A DNA stretch of 64,000 bases. It comes from Nocardioides daedukensis. GTDB lineage: Bacteria > Actinomycetota > Actinomycetes > Propionibacteriales > Nocardioidaceae. The translations under genes and the position numbers were made by a program. The stretch is taken from assembly GCF_013408415.1 (NCBI RefSeq), contig NZ_JACCAA010000001.1:1736001-1800000 (forward strand). Direction: 5' to 3'. The notes beneath the pieces are model-generated. The model saw only the letters and a program-made list of their open reading frames with translations. It made no database searches and had not been told where the DNA came from. Below, piece after piece: positions 1 through 8,775 of the stretch (position 1 is the first letter of the stretch; every line of letters starts with the position of its first letter).

Positions 1-1002
1 GCGAACGATGTAGCGGATCGCGGCGACCACGTCGGAGATGGTCAGCGTCTGCTTGTCGAAGGCCTCGTGCTGGCCGAGCTTCTTGTTGATCTTGTAGCGA
101 CCGACCTTGGCCAGGTCGTAGCGCTTGGAGTTGAAGTAGTAGTTCTTCAGCAGCGTCAGCGCAGCCTCACGCGTGGGCGGTTCGCCCGGGCGGAGCTTGC
201 GGTAGATGTCGAGCAGGGCGTCGTCCGGGCCCTGGGTGTTGTCCTTCTCCTCGGTCAGCTGGATCGACTCGTACTGGCGCAGCTCGCTCATCACTGCGTC
301 GTAGTCGTATTCCTCGCCGATGTCCTCGGCGACCGCGATCAGGGCCTTGAGCAGGACGGTGACGTTCTGCTTGCGCTTGCGGTCCAGACGAACGCCGACC
401 AGGTCGCGCTTGTCGACCTCGAACTCGAGCCAGGCACCGCGCGAGGGGATGACCTTGGACGAGTAGATGTCCTTGTCAGAGGTCTTGTCCGCGTTGCGCT
501 CGAAGTAGACGCCGGGCGACCGGACGAGCTGCGAGACGACGACGCGCTCGGTGCCGTTGATGACGAAGGTGCCCTTGTCGGTCATCAGGGGGAACTCACC
601 CATGAAGACCGTCTGGCCCTTGATCTCACCGGTGTCGTTGTTGGTGAACTCGGCGGAGACGTAGAGAGGTGCGGAGTAGGTGAAGTCCTTCTCCTTGCAC
701 TCGTCGACGGTGTACTTCGGGTCGACGAACTCGGGGTTCTCGAACGAGAGCGACATCGTCTCGGAGAAGTCCTCGATCGGCGAGATCTCCTCGAAGATCT
801 CGGTCAGACCGGACTTTCGCGAGACGTCTTCGCCGGCCGCAATGCGGGCCTCGACGACATTGCGCCACTTCTCGTTGCCGACCAGCCAGTCAAAGCTGTC
901 GGTCTGGAGCGCCAGGAGCTGAGGAACTTCCAGCGGCTCTGAGATCTTTGCGAAGGAGATTCGACGGGGGTTGTTGCTTGCTGCGTTGCTGCGCGCGGCC
1001 AA
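1..1002 (-). CDS. rpoB: RNA polymerase beta subunit (N-terminal part, cut by window edge)
   Basis: Catalytic beta subunit of DNA-dependent RNA polymerase. The 334 codons present cover the N-terminal protrusion and lobe of a protein usually about 1160 residues long. Recognisable stretches are [52 protein letters not shown] and GVYFERN, all highly conserved in actinobacterial RpoB. The gene continues beyond position 1, so the rifampicin-binding region and catalytic parts are not in the window. I chose the TTG at 1002-1000, read LAARSNASNN, because a GAAGGA ribosome binding site sits about 7 nt upstream and the frame is open to the window edge. A start at TTG would be unusual but fits the sequence. 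It lies downstream of the mce cluster with about 240 nt between, and has its own candidate promoter. Confidence 0.97.
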   Translation of the reverse strand, partial: MAARSNAASNNPRRISFAKISEPLEVPQLLALQTDSFDWLVGNEKWRNVVEARIAAGEDVSRKSGLTEIFEEISPIEDFSETMSLSFENPEFVDPKYTVDECKEKDFTYSAPLYVSAEFTNNDTGEIKGQTVFMGEFPLMTDKGTFVINGTERVVVSQLVRSPGVYFERNADKTSDKDIYSSKVIPSRGAWLEFEVDKRDLVGVRLDRKRKQNVTVLLKALIAVAEDIGEEYDYDAVMSELRQYESIQLTEEKDNTQGPDDALLDIYRKLRPGEPPTREAALTLLKNYYFNSKRYDLAKVGRYKINKKLGQHEAFDKQTLTISDVVAAIRYIVR

Positions 1003-1103
1003 GAGGGTGTCCTTCTACAGGTTCGCTCTGGAGATTGGCGCCGACCCACCACAAACCAGCCACCGGGCAGGCAGGAAGCATTTGAGAGCAGGCGCAAAGA
1101 TGA

Positions 1104-1132
1104 AGCCTAGCCCCAAAGGCATGAGTTCACAA
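1104..1132 (-). promoter_or_regulatory. Candidate rpoB promoter
   Basis: On the minus strand TTGTGA (1132-1127) and TAGGCT (1109-1104) are separated by 17 nt, a good fit to an actinobacterial housekeeping sigma promoter. Transcription would begin near 1097 and give a leader of about 95 nt before the rpoB TTG start. The rest of the 1003-1245 gap shows no other feature I can support. Confidence 0.45.
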
Positions 1133-1245
1133 GCCGTCACTCCGGCCACAATCGGAACAGCGCCTAGATCATGCGCCGCAGCGAGCCTCAGGTCAAGCGG
1201 ATCGCCGCAGCATCTCGCACTTGATCGTCATTGCGACGCAGTCGA

Positions 1246-2379
1246 CTACTCCGTCGAGGCGCTTCCCGATGGACTGGGCGAACTGCCCGACGGGCTGGGT
1301 GAGCTGCCCGAGGATGCACCGGGCGAGGGGGCACCGGACGACGGGGCGTCGGACGCCTTCTCCTCGGCCTCCTCGGCCAGACCTGCGTCCCAACCGTCGA
1401 GCTCCTCGACCAGCCAGGTGCCGTCGTGGTTGACCATCGTGGCGGTCAGCGTGACCACGGCATCCTGCGTGCCCTCGGAGTTCACGGCGTGCACCTGCAC
1501 CACGGTCAGCACCTGCACCCGGTCTCCCCCACCGGAGGACCGGACCAGTCCGGTCGCGATGGCCTGCGAGGTCAGCGAGGCCTTGCTCTTGGCCAGGTTG
1601 GGCTCGACGGTGTCGGTCCAGACGTCGTCGTACTCCGACTTGAGGTCGCCACCCAGGACGCGCATCGCCTGGTCGTGGGAACGCTCGGGGAACTTGTAGT
1701 CGTAGGCGATCACCTTGGGTACGGCGCTCTCGGCGGCACGGCGGGCTTCGGCCATCGCCTTCTCGACGTCGTCGGGGTCGTCGTAGGTCACGTGCAGCAC
1801 GGCTGCAACCGCGGCCACGAGCAGCACCAGCACGGCCAGAGCCGCGAGCAGCTTGGTCGACAGTTCCTTCTTGTCGCCCTCAGCCTTGTCGCCCTCAGCC
1901 GATGCCTTCGGGGTCGGCGTGGCCGAGCCCTCGTTGTCCGCGTCGGTGTCGCCAGCGTCGGTGTCGTCCGCGTCGGTGTCGGTCTCGTGGACGTCATCGG
2001 CCTCGCCGGCATCGTCAACCTTGTCGGCGGTGTCGGTGGCGCCGGCGGCCTCAGCCTCGTCAGCATCATCGGGAGCGTCCACGACAACGGGGGACGTCTC
2101 GTCCGCGACAACGTCGCGACCCTCCCCCGGCCCGTCACCAGCAGGCTCCTCGTCGAGGTCCTCGGGCGCGAGCGCCTCGTCGGACTCCTCGGCGGGGAGC
2201 TGGGCGTCGTACGCGCTGCGCTTGCTCGGGTCGAGCAGCACCCCGGCTGCCTCGTTGTAGACCTTGAAGCGGCGGTCGGTCGGTTCGAGATCGGCGATCG
2301 ACGCCTTCCAGGCGGAGCGGATCTCGTCCGCGCTCGCGTCCCGGTCGAGGCCGAGGACGTCATACCAGGAGGCGCTCAC
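1246..2379 (-). CDS. J-domain-like / Mce-associated membrane fusion protein
   Basis: A 377-residue protein with four parts. Residues 4-62 look like a DnaJ J domain (SWYDVLGLDRDASADEIRSAW, then LLDPSKRSAYD), but the HPD tripeptide needed to stimulate DnaK is replaced by EPTD (about 32-35). Residues 63-170 are a very acidic Asp/Ala/Thr-rich linker. Residues 175-197 are one transmembrane helix. The rest, to about 340, resembles the extracytoplasmic NTF2-like domain of Mce-associated (Mam/Mas) proteins, including a DGTWLVEELDGW strand, and ends in a Ser/Pro/Gly-rich tail. The GTG start at 2379 overlaps the TGA of the preceding gene as GTGA and has a J-domain start immediately after it. It is last in the mce cluster, so it probably supports the Mce lipid importer. 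The J-domain role is unknown. Confidence 0.8.
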   Translation of the reverse strand: MSASWYDVLGLDRDASADEIRSAWKASIADLEPTDRRFKVYNEAAGVLLDPSKRSAYDAQLPAEESDEALAPEDLDEEPAGDGPGEGRDVVADETSPVVVDAPDDADEAEAAGATDTADKVDDAGEADDVHETDTDADDTDAGDTDADNEGSATPTPKASAEGDKAEGDKKELSTKLLAALAVLVLLVAAVAAVLHVTYDDPDDVEKAMAEARRAAESAVPKVIAYDYKFPERSHDQAMRVLGGDLKSEYDDVWTDTVEPNLAKSKASLTSQAIATGLVRSSGGGDRVQVLTVVQVHAVNSEGTQDAVVTLTATMVNHDGTWLVEELDGWDAGLAEEAEEKASDAPSSGAPSPGASSGSSPSPSGSSPSPSGSASTE

Positions 2380-2981
2380 TTGGCACCCCCTGCGACCACG
2401 TCGGTCACCGAGTCGACCAGCCAGACGCCGTCGACCTTGACCAGCTTGACCCGCCACTGCCCAGCCATCGTGCCCAGGGACTCTTCCTTGGTGGCCAGGG
2501 ACTGCTCGAGGTCGACCAGGGCGACTGCGGAGTCCTCGGAGAGCGACTCGACACCGACCCGGTTCACCTTGGTGGTGCTGCGGTAGCCACTCACGGTGAT
2601 CTGCTCGGACAGGCTGGTCAGGCCCTTCTCGAAGACCGGCTTGCGGGCCGTGGAGATCAGCGGGGTGACCCGCTTCCTGTACGCCGTGAGCTCACCCTTG
2701 TCGTCCAGGTCGTCGGGACCGACGGTGGCGGCAGCGAGGACGTATTCCTGGCTGCGCAGCATCACCGCGTCGCGATCACCCTGCGGGCCCTCGTCGCCGC
2801 TGACCCTGTTGTAGATGCCCAGGGCCAACCAGGCCAGCAAACCGACGAGCAGCAGGACCAGGACGCCGGCCAACACCAGGCGCAGTGTCCGTTGCCTGTC
2901 GGTGGAACTCTCGAGGGTCGGGTCGGTGGTGCGTTCGGCCTGGGTCACTCCGTCGTCTGGAGTGGGCGAAGCAGCAACCAC
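2376..2981 (-). CDS. Mce-associated membrane protein
   Basis: About 201 residues with a charged cytoplasmic N-terminus, a single transmembrane helix (roughly residues 34-56, VLAGVLVLLLVGLLAWLALG) and an extracytoplasmic domain of the kind found in Mce-associated proteins. It ends in a WRVKLVKVDGVWLVDSVTDV strand pattern. Such proteins accompany mce operons and are thought to stabilise the importer (family knowledge). The start is ambiguous. GTG at 2981 has an AGGAG site 8 nt upstream and is my choice. GTG at 2987 is too close to that site. GTG at 2948 would make a GTGA overlap with the mceF stop and give about 190 residues. It lies between mceF and the J-domain-like fusion gene. Confidence 0.82.
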   Translation of the reverse strand: MVAASPTPDDGVTQAERTTDPTLESSTDRQRTLRLVLAGVLVLLLVGLLAWLALGIYNRVSGDEGPQGDRDAVMLRSQEYVLAAATVGPDDLDDKGELTAYRKRVTPLISTARKPVFEKGLTSLSEQITVSGYRSTTKVNRVGVESLSEDSAVALVDLEQSLATKEESLGTMAGQWRVKLVKVDGVWLVDSVTDVVAGGAK

Positions 2982-4228
2982 TTCCACGACTCCTCTCCAC
3001 TGGTGCGAGCCGTCAGCGTATCCGGTGCGGCCAAGGTGTCCGGACCGGCCAGCCAGGTGGCTTCGCCGGTGGCGCGGTCGACCTCTGCGACGATCGGCGA
3101 TCCGGTGTTGCCCACCGGTGCGCGACGCAGGTTCTGGGCACCACGGGCGTTGGATGCGGCCGCGGAGTCCTTGCAGGTGATGTCGGTCTTCAGGGCACGG
3201 TTCCCGGTGTCGAACGGGTTGCGTCGATCGGTGTCCTCATAGCCGTTGTGGCAGAGCTTGTGCGGGGTCAGGATCAGACCGAAGTGGGCGTCGTAGTTGC
3301 CCGTCTCGGGGTCCTTGGCGACCACGGTGAAGCCGGCCTCGACGATGTGCGGGTAGAGCGTCAGCAGCTGCTCGACGCCGTCCAGGTTGCGGACCACGAC
3401 CCGGCTCACGGTCACCAGGTTGTTGAGCAGCGAGGCCAGGTCGACCTGGTTGACCTCGATGAAGGTGCGCAGCTCGTTGACCGCGCCCGAGCCCTTGTCG
3501 ATGACGCCGCGCAGGTCCTTGTCCGCACCGGCCAGCGTGGTGCTGAACAGGGCGAGGTTCGACGAGAACGTGCGGATCGCCGAGACCTTGTCGAGCTGCC
3601 CGGTGAGCACCGTGTTCGCGTCGCGGATGAGGGCGGTGGTGATGTCGAAGTTGTCGTTGGCGGTCTCGATGAAGGCGTTCGAGGTGTCGATGATCTGGGC
3701 GAGGTCCTCACCCGTGCCGTCGAAGGCCTTGCCGAGCTCGCTGACGGTCGTGCGCAGGTCGTCCTGGTCGACGCTGGAGACCGTGTTCGAGATGTCCTCG
3801 AGCAGCTTGGAGGTGGCGATCGGGATCTTGGTGTCCGCCCGGTCGATCTCGGAGTTCTCGCGCAGGTAGGGTCCGTCGTCCACCTTCGGCTGGAGCTCGA
3901 CGTACTGCTCGCCGACCGCGGACCGGTTGCCGACCAGGGCGATCGAGTCGGCGGGGATCTTGTCCCAGTCCTTCTCGATGTCGAGGTGTACGTCGACCCC
4001 TCCCTCGGTCAGCTCCATCTCGCCAACGCGACCGATGGTCACTCCGCGATAGGACACCTCGGCGCCGGAGAAGATCCCACCGGAGTCCTTGAAGTGCGCG
4101 GTCACCGTGTAGGTGTCGTCGTAGAAGAGCCGGTCCAGGCGGGCATAGCGGGCACCGACGAAGGTGACCCCGACAAGGGTGATCACCACGAAGATGACGA
4201 GCTGGATCTTGGTGCGCTTGGTGATCAT
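2945..4228 (-). CDS. MCE-family protein, MceF position
   Basis: A 427-residue substrate-binding component of the Mce lipid ABC importer. An N-terminal membrane helix (about 8-26) is followed by an MCE domain (about 36-112; YRGVTIGRVGEMELTEGG and VGEQYVELQP) and a long helical region that would form part of the periplasmic needle. The C-terminal part carries LYPHIVEAGFTVVA and a Cys-containing tail (HKLCHNGYED, ITCKDS) common in this subfamily. It is the sixth and last mce gene of the cluster, and its ATG at 4228 overlaps the previous stop as ATGA. The natural lipid substrate cannot be read from sequence. Confidence 0.93.
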   Translation of the reverse strand: MITKRTKIQLVIFVVITLVGVTFVGARYARLDRLFYDDTYTVTAHFKDSGGIFSGAEVSYRGVTIGRVGEMELTEGGVDVHLDIEKDWDKIPADSIALVGNRSAVGEQYVELQPKVDDGPYLRENSEIDRADTKIPIATSKLLEDISNTVSSVDQDDLRTTVSELGKAFDGTGEDLAQIIDTSNAFIETANDNFDITTALIRDANTVLTGQLDKVSAIRTFSSNLALFSTTLAGADKDLRGVIDKGSGAVNELRTFIEVNQVDLASLLNNLVTVSRVVVRNLDGVEQLLTLYPHIVEAGFTVVAKDPETGNYDAHFGLILTPHKLCHNGYEDTDRRNPFDTGNRALKTDITCKDSAAASNARGAQNLRRAPVGNTGSPIVAEVDRATGEATWLAGPDTLAAPDTLTARTSGEESWKWLLLRPLQTTE

Positions 4229-5670
4229 CGGGCCACCCCCGGCACGAGCAGTCGGACCAGGGTCGGGTTGTAGACCTCGGACAGTTCACCGATCGTCGCG
4301 GTGCCCTGCACCGACGGACCACCGGGGGTCGAGCGGTTCAGCTTGAGGCCGGGCAGGCTCAGCAGGCCGAGACTGTTGATCAGGTCCTCGACGCCGTTGC
4401 TGCTCTTGCTGTCGGCCCGGGCGCCGGAGCTGGTGCCGGTGGGCAGGCCACCGAGGCCGAGGTCGGGAAGGCTGTTGATCACCTTGCAGAGCTCGAGCTT
4501 GCTGTTCTCGGACTTCTTGCACAGCTTCTGGAGCTTGAGCAGGTTCGACGGCACGGCCAGCACGTCCGAGCAGGACTTGCTGGTGAGCTTTCCGCTGGTG
4601 AGGCACTTGAGCAGGTTGTCCACCAGGACCGTCGGGTCCACCTCGGACGGCAGCAGGGTCGGGATCGGCAGTTTCATCGACCCGTCGAGACGGATGTCGA
4701 GCTTCACGTGCAGGTTGACGTAGTCACCCATGTGCAGGTTGCGGGCAACCTGCGGGTCGCGGCCGACGGCCTCGTCGACGAACGGGTAGGTCAGGAACAC
4801 GTGGAACGCGTCGGCGAAGTTGTCACCCGACTTGGCGAACTCGGTCAGCACCGGCTGGAGCTGGGTCAGGGCGTCGATCGTGACGTCCTTCGAGGCGCTG
4901 ATCACCCGCACGCCCACGTCACTGAGCTCGGCCAGCGACTTGAGCATCTTGACCAGGTCCTCGCGCTGGGAGTCCAGGGAGGCCACGGCTTCGGGCAGCT
5001 TGTCGAGCGCCAGGGTGATGTCGTCCATCTGGCTGTTGGCGGTGATGGAGAGCCTGTTCAGCGATTCGATCGCCTTGACGATGTCGCGCTTGTTGAGGTC
5101 GAGCTCGCTCATGAAGTCGTCGAGCTGGGTCAACACCGACTTGACGTTGCCCTCCTTGCCCGTGAGCGCGTTGTTGAGCTCGGAGGAGATCGTCTTGAGC
5201 TGCGCCACGCCGCCGCCGTTGAGGACCAGGCTCAGCGCGCCGAGCACCTCCTCGACCTCGGGGTTGCGGTTGCCGGGGGCCAGGGCGACAGAATCGCCGT
5301 TCCCGAGCGTCTCGGCGGCCGGCTCCTCGGGCACGTTGAGCGAGACGAACTTCTCGCCCAGCAGGCTGGTCTGGCGGATCTCGGCGGTGGTGTTCGCCGG
5401 CAGGTCGGCATCCCTGCGGATCTCGAGGGTGACCTTCGCCTTCTGGCCGTCCAGCTCGACGGAGGTGACCTTGCCGATGGTCACGTCGGCGAGCTTCACC
5501 GTGGACTGCGGCACGAGGTCGAGTACGTCGGGGAACGTCGCGGTCAGCTCGATCGGGTCGTCGCCCACGTCGGCGCCACCGGGCAACGGCACCTTGCCGA
5601 TGTCGAAGCTGCAGGCGGTCAGGGAGAGCATCGCGCCCAGGACGACGAGAACCAGCCAGCGGCGGATCAT
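4225..5670 (-). CDS. MCE-family lipoprotein, MceE (LprK) position
   Basis: A 481-residue Mce protein that starts MIRRWLVLVVLGAMLSLTAC. It has a lipoprotein signal peptide with lipobox LTAC and lipidated Cys20, the hallmark of MceE/LprK proteins, which are the fifth gene of mce operons. The MCE domain covers about 45-125 (FPDVLDLVPQSTVKLADVTI, LLGEKFVSLNVPE), followed by a long helical region and a Ser/Lys/Cys-rich C-terminal part. I placed the start at the ATG at 5670 because the frame upstream is not Mce-like and this ATG overlaps the previous stop as ATGA. It would anchor the importer in the membrane. Confidence 0.94.
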   Translation of the reverse strand: MIRRWLVLVVLGAMLSLTACSFDIGKVPLPGGADVGDDPIELTATFPDVLDLVPQSTVKLADVTIGKVTSVELDGQKAKVTLEIRRDADLPANTTAEIRQTSLLGEKFVSLNVPEEPAAETLGNGDSVALAPGNRNPEVEEVLGALSLVLNGGGVAQLKTISSELNNALTGKEGNVKSVLTQLDDFMSELDLNKRDIVKAIESLNRLSITANSQMDDITLALDKLPEAVASLDSQREDLVKMLKSLAELSDVGVRVISASKDVTIDALTQLQPVLTEFAKSGDNFADAFHVFLTYPFVDEAVGRDPQVARNLHMGDYVNLHVKLDIRLDGSMKLPIPTLLPSEVDPTVLVDNLLKCLTSGKLTSKSCSDVLAVPSNLLKLQKLCKKSENSKLELCKVINSLPDLGLGGLPTGTSSGARADSKSSNGVEDLINSLGLLSLPGLKLNRSTPGGPSVQGTATIGELSEVYNPTLVRLLVPGVAR

Positions 5671-6776
5671 CGGGCCACCTCCATGAGTGAGCGGAGGGTC
5701 GGGTCGGTGACCGTCTGTGCGCCGAACGCGCTGGTGCGCGGGAGGAGTCCTTCGATCACGTCGCACAGCACCCCGGTCGGGTCTGCCTGTCCGACGATCG
5801 AGCAGAGCAGGAGGCCGGGATTGTTCTGGACCTCGTGTGCGATGTTCTCGATGTTCGCCGACGTGTCGAGCGTCCCCGATGCGGGGTTGTAGGTCAGCGC
5901 AAGGTTGTTCAGGGCGACCGGACCGGCCTTGAGGATCTCGTCGACCTCGCCGCGACGCTTCACGAGCGTCTTGGAGAGGGTGTTGAGTCCCTTGATGTTC
6001 TTGCCGAGCAGGGCCTTGTTGTCCTTGACGAAGCTCTGCACGCTGCCCAACGCGGTGCTCAGGTTGCTCAGGGTGCTCGCGAGCTCGTCGCGCTCGCCCT
6101 CGAGCAGCGTGGAGACCGAGGCCATCGCGTCGTTGAAGTCGCGCACCACGTCGTCGTTGTCCGCGAGGGTCTTGACGAACTTCTCGAGCTCGGCAGCGCT
6201 GCCGAACAGCTCGTCCTTGTTGTTCTCCAGGGTCCCGGTCAACCGCCCCAGGTCCTTGATGGTCTTGTTGAACTGCTCGCCCTGGCCGGCGAAGTTCTCG
6301 GCGGTGGTGCTGAGCAGCTCGGTCAGTGCGCCGTCGCTGTTGGCGCCGTCGGGACCGAGGGCGACGGTGATCTGGTCGAGACTCGCGTAGATCTCGTCGA
6401 GCTCGAGCGGTGTCGAGGTCTTCTTGAGGCCGAGCTTCGCGTTGTCGGGGAGCTTGGCTCCGCCCTTGTAGACCGGGCTGAGCTGGATGAACCGGTCCCC
6501 CACCACGCTCGGCGACACGATCAGCGCGCTGACGTCGGCGGGCAGGTCCACGTCGGCGTCATAGGACATCGTCACCTTCACCGTGGTGCCGTTGGGCTCC
6601 ACCGAGTCGACCTCGCCGACGGGGATGCCGAGGATGCGCACGTCGGAGCCCTCATAGACCGAGACCGTGCGGGGGAACTCGGCGGTCAGCTGCCTGCGGT
6701 CCTCGGAGCGGAACATCGTGAACGCCGCAGCGGCCACCAGGATCAGGATGATGCCGGGAACGATGAACTTCCTCAT
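5667..6776 (-). CDS. MCE-family protein, MceD position
   Basis: A 369-residue Mce importer subunit. It starts MRKFIVPGIILILVAAAAF with a single N-terminal membrane helix, then an MCE domain (about 25-105; YEGSDVRILGIPVGEVDSVE, VVGDRFIQLSP) and a long alpha-helical region. The C-terminus contains NNPGLLLCSIVG and VLCDVIEG cysteines. The ATG at 6776 overlaps the TGA of the previous gene by one base (TGATG), so translation is probably coupled. The longer reading upstream lacks any Mce similarity. Confidence 0.92.
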   Translation of the reverse strand: MRKFIVPGIILILVAAAAFTMFRSEDRRQLTAEFPRTVSVYEGSDVRILGIPVGEVDSVEPNGTTVKVTMSYDADVDLPADVSALIVSPSVVGDRFIQLSPVYKGGAKLPDNAKLGLKKTSTPLELDEIYASLDQITVALGPDGANSDGALTELLSTTAENFAGQGEQFNKTIKDLGRLTGTLENNKDELFGSAAELEKFVKTLADNDDVVRDFNDAMASVSTLLEGERDELASTLSNLSTALGSVQSFVKDNKALLGKNIKGLNTLSKTLVKRRGEVDEILKAGPVALNNLALTYNPASGTLDTSANIENIAHEVQNNPGLLLCSIVGQADPTGVLCDVIEGLLPRTSAFGAQTVTDPTLRSLMEVAR

Positions 6777-7747
6777 CAGTTGCCTCCCAGGCTCGGAAGC
6801 GGCGGAAGGTTCGTGATCGTGGTGTCGAACCACGGCCCGTTGCCCAGGGTGCTGGCGAAGTAGCGGTAGAACGGTGCCATCAGGCGCAGGCTCTCATCGA
6901 GATTGTCCTGGTTCTTCAGCAGCACCTGCACCACCGTGTCGAGGTGCTTCAGCGCCGGGTCGAGATCGGCCTTGCTGTCACGCACCAGCGCGGTCAGCTC
7001 CTTGGACATGGTGGACGAGGCGGTCAGCAGATTGTGGATCGCGTCGCGGCGGGTGACCAGCGCCGTGAACAGGACGTTGGCGTCCTTCATCAACGCGATG
7101 ATGTCGTCGTCGCGGGCGCCCAGGACGCCGGAGACCTTGCGCAGGTTCTTCAACAGCGTGTTGATCTGGTCGTCGCGCGCGGCGAGGTTTTCCGAGAGCG
7201 CCGAGACGCTGGTCAGCGCCGAGCGGAACTCCTCGGGGGTGTCCGCGGTGAGCTCGGTCAGCGTGTTCAACGAGGTCTTGAGCTGCTCGACGTCGATGTC
7301 CCCGGTGCGCTCGGCCAGACCCTCGAACGCCTCGACGACGTCGTAGGGGGAAGCGGTACGGGTGATCGGGATCGTCGTACCGCCCTTCATCTGGCCCGAA
7401 CCTGCCGGGACCAGCTCGAGATACATCGCCCCGAGCAGCGTCTTCACCTTGATCTCGGCCTTGGACTCGGGTCCGAAGCCGGCATCCTCCTGCAGCTGGA
7501 AGGTGACCTTGACGTGGTCACCGTCGAGCTCGAGCTCCTTGACCTTGCCGACCCGGACGCCCGCGATGCGGACCTCGTCGTTGGCCTTGAGGCCTCCGGC
7601 CTCGGAGAAGTTGGCGTGGTAGATCTCGCCACCACCGATGATCGGGAGCGAGTCGGCCCGGAAGGCCATCAGGATCATCGTCGCGATGACGGCGAGGCTG
7701 ATCGCCCCGATCACCACTGGGTTGCGTTCGCGGAAGGGCTTGCTCAT
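6776..7747 (-). CDS. MCE-family protein, MceC position
   Basis: A 323-residue Mce protein. It begins MSKPFRERNPVVIGAISLAV with a membrane helix at about 11-30, followed by the MCE domain (about 40-115; ANDEVRIAGVRVGKVKELEL, LLGAMYLELVPAG) and a helical region. It is shorter than its siblings and lacks the low-complexity C-terminal tail often seen in MceC proteins. It ends soon after the FYRYFASTLGNGPWFDTTI segment. The start at 7747 makes an ATGA overlap with the preceding gene. Confidence 0.92.
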   Translation of the reverse strand: MSKPFRERNPVVIGAISLAVIATMILMAFRADSLPIIGGGEIYHANFSEAGGLKANDEVRIAGVRVGKVKELELDGDHVKVTFQLQEDAGFGPESKAEIKVKTLLGAMYLELVPAGSGQMKGGTTIPITRTASPYDVVEAFEGLAERTGDIDVEQLKTSLNTLTELTADTPEEFRSALTSVSALSENLAARDDQINTLLKNLRKVSGVLGARDDDIIALMKDANVLFTALVTRRDAIHNLLTASSTMSKELTALVRDSKADLDPALKHLDTVVQVLLKNQDNLDESLRLMAPFYRYFASTLGNGPWFDTTITNLPPLPSLGGN

Positions 7748-8775
7748 GACAGCGAGCACCTCTTGTTCTTGGTGTCGTAGTCCACCGGAACCTCGGGCAG
7801 CAGGCCCACCTTCACCGTGCCGGTGAAGCCGCACAGGTAGAAGTTGAACCAGGAGCCATAGGTCGCGGTGCGGCCGATCTTGTTGAGCTTGATCGGCAGG
7901 ACCTGCATCGCACGGTCGAGCTCGGTCCGGTTCTTGGCCAGGTTGCCGGCGAACTTGCGGAGCTCCTTGACGTCCTTGACCAGCGGCGGCCGGATGCCCT
8001 TGACCAGGCTGGCGGTCTCGACGGCGAGGTCGGAGATCGCGTCGAGCGGCTCGAGCAGCGCGTCCTTGTCCTCGGCCAGTCCGTCGACCAAGGTCTTGAG
8101 GTTGATGATCAGGGAGCTCAGTTCCTTGTCGCGATCACCGATGGTGACCAGCACGTCGTTGAGGTTGTCGATCAGGTCGCCGATCACCTGGTCACGATCG
8201 GCCAGGGTGCGAGTGACCGAGGCAGTGTGGCCCAGCAGGCTCTCGAGCGTGCCGCCCTCGCCCTGGAAGACCTGGATGATCTCGTAGGACAGCTGGTTGA
8301 GGTCCTGCGGCGAGAGCGCCTCGAACAGCGGCTTGAAGCCGTTGAACAGGACGGTCAGGTCGAGGGCAGGGGTGGTCCGAGCGACGGGGATCGTGGTGCC
8401 CGCCTCCAGCTTGGTGCCCTGGCCCTCCTGACGGAGGTTGAGGTAGCGCTGGCCCACCAGGTTGCGGTAGCGGATCTGCGCGTGGGTGGTGCTGGTGACC
8501 GTGGCCTCGTCAGCGACGGAGAACGTGACCAGGGCGCGGGTGCGGTCCTTGATCTCGATGTCCTTGACGGTGCCGACCTTGACCCCGGCGACGCGTACGT
8601 CGTCTCCCTTGACCACGCCGGTGACGTTGACGAAGACGGCCTTGTACTCGCGGCTGGGGGCGAAGGTGATGTTGCCGATCAGCACGGCCAGCAGGCCGGT
8701 GGCCAGGGCGGTGATCACGATGAAGATGATCAGCTTCACGGTGTCCGAGGCGGTGCGCGCATCGAGCAGCTTCAT
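7744..8775 (-). CDS. MCE-family protein, MceB position
   Basis: A 343-residue Mce importer subunit with an N-terminal membrane helix (about 14-34, LIIFIVITALATGLLAVLIG). The MCE domain follows (KGDDVRVAGVKVGTVKDIEI, NLVGQRYLNLRQEGQGTKLE), then a helical needle segment and the C-terminal motif YGSWFNFYLCGF that is typical of MceB. The ATG at 8775 overlaps the mceA stop codon as ATGA. Confidence 0.93.
   Translation of the reverse strand: MKLLDARTASDTVKLIIFIVITALATGLLAVLIGNITFAPSREYKAVFVNVTGVVKGDDVRVAGVKVGTVKDIEIKDRTRALVTFSVADEATVTSTTHAQIRYRNLVGQRYLNLRQEGQGTKLEAGTTIPVARTTPALDLTVLFNGFKPLFEALSPQDLNQLSYEIIQVFQGEGGTLESLLGHTASVTRTLADRDQVIGDLIDNLNDVLVTIGDRDKELSSLIINLKTLVDGLAEDKDALLEPLDAISDLAVETASLVKGIRPPLVKDVKELRKFAGNLAKNRTELDRAMQVLPIKLNKIGRTATYGSWFNFYLCGFTGTVKVGLLPEVPVDYDTKNKRCSLS

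Noticed and set aside
2885..4273. Plus-strand open frame of 462 codons
   Set aside because: Antisense to mceF with no recognisable family features.
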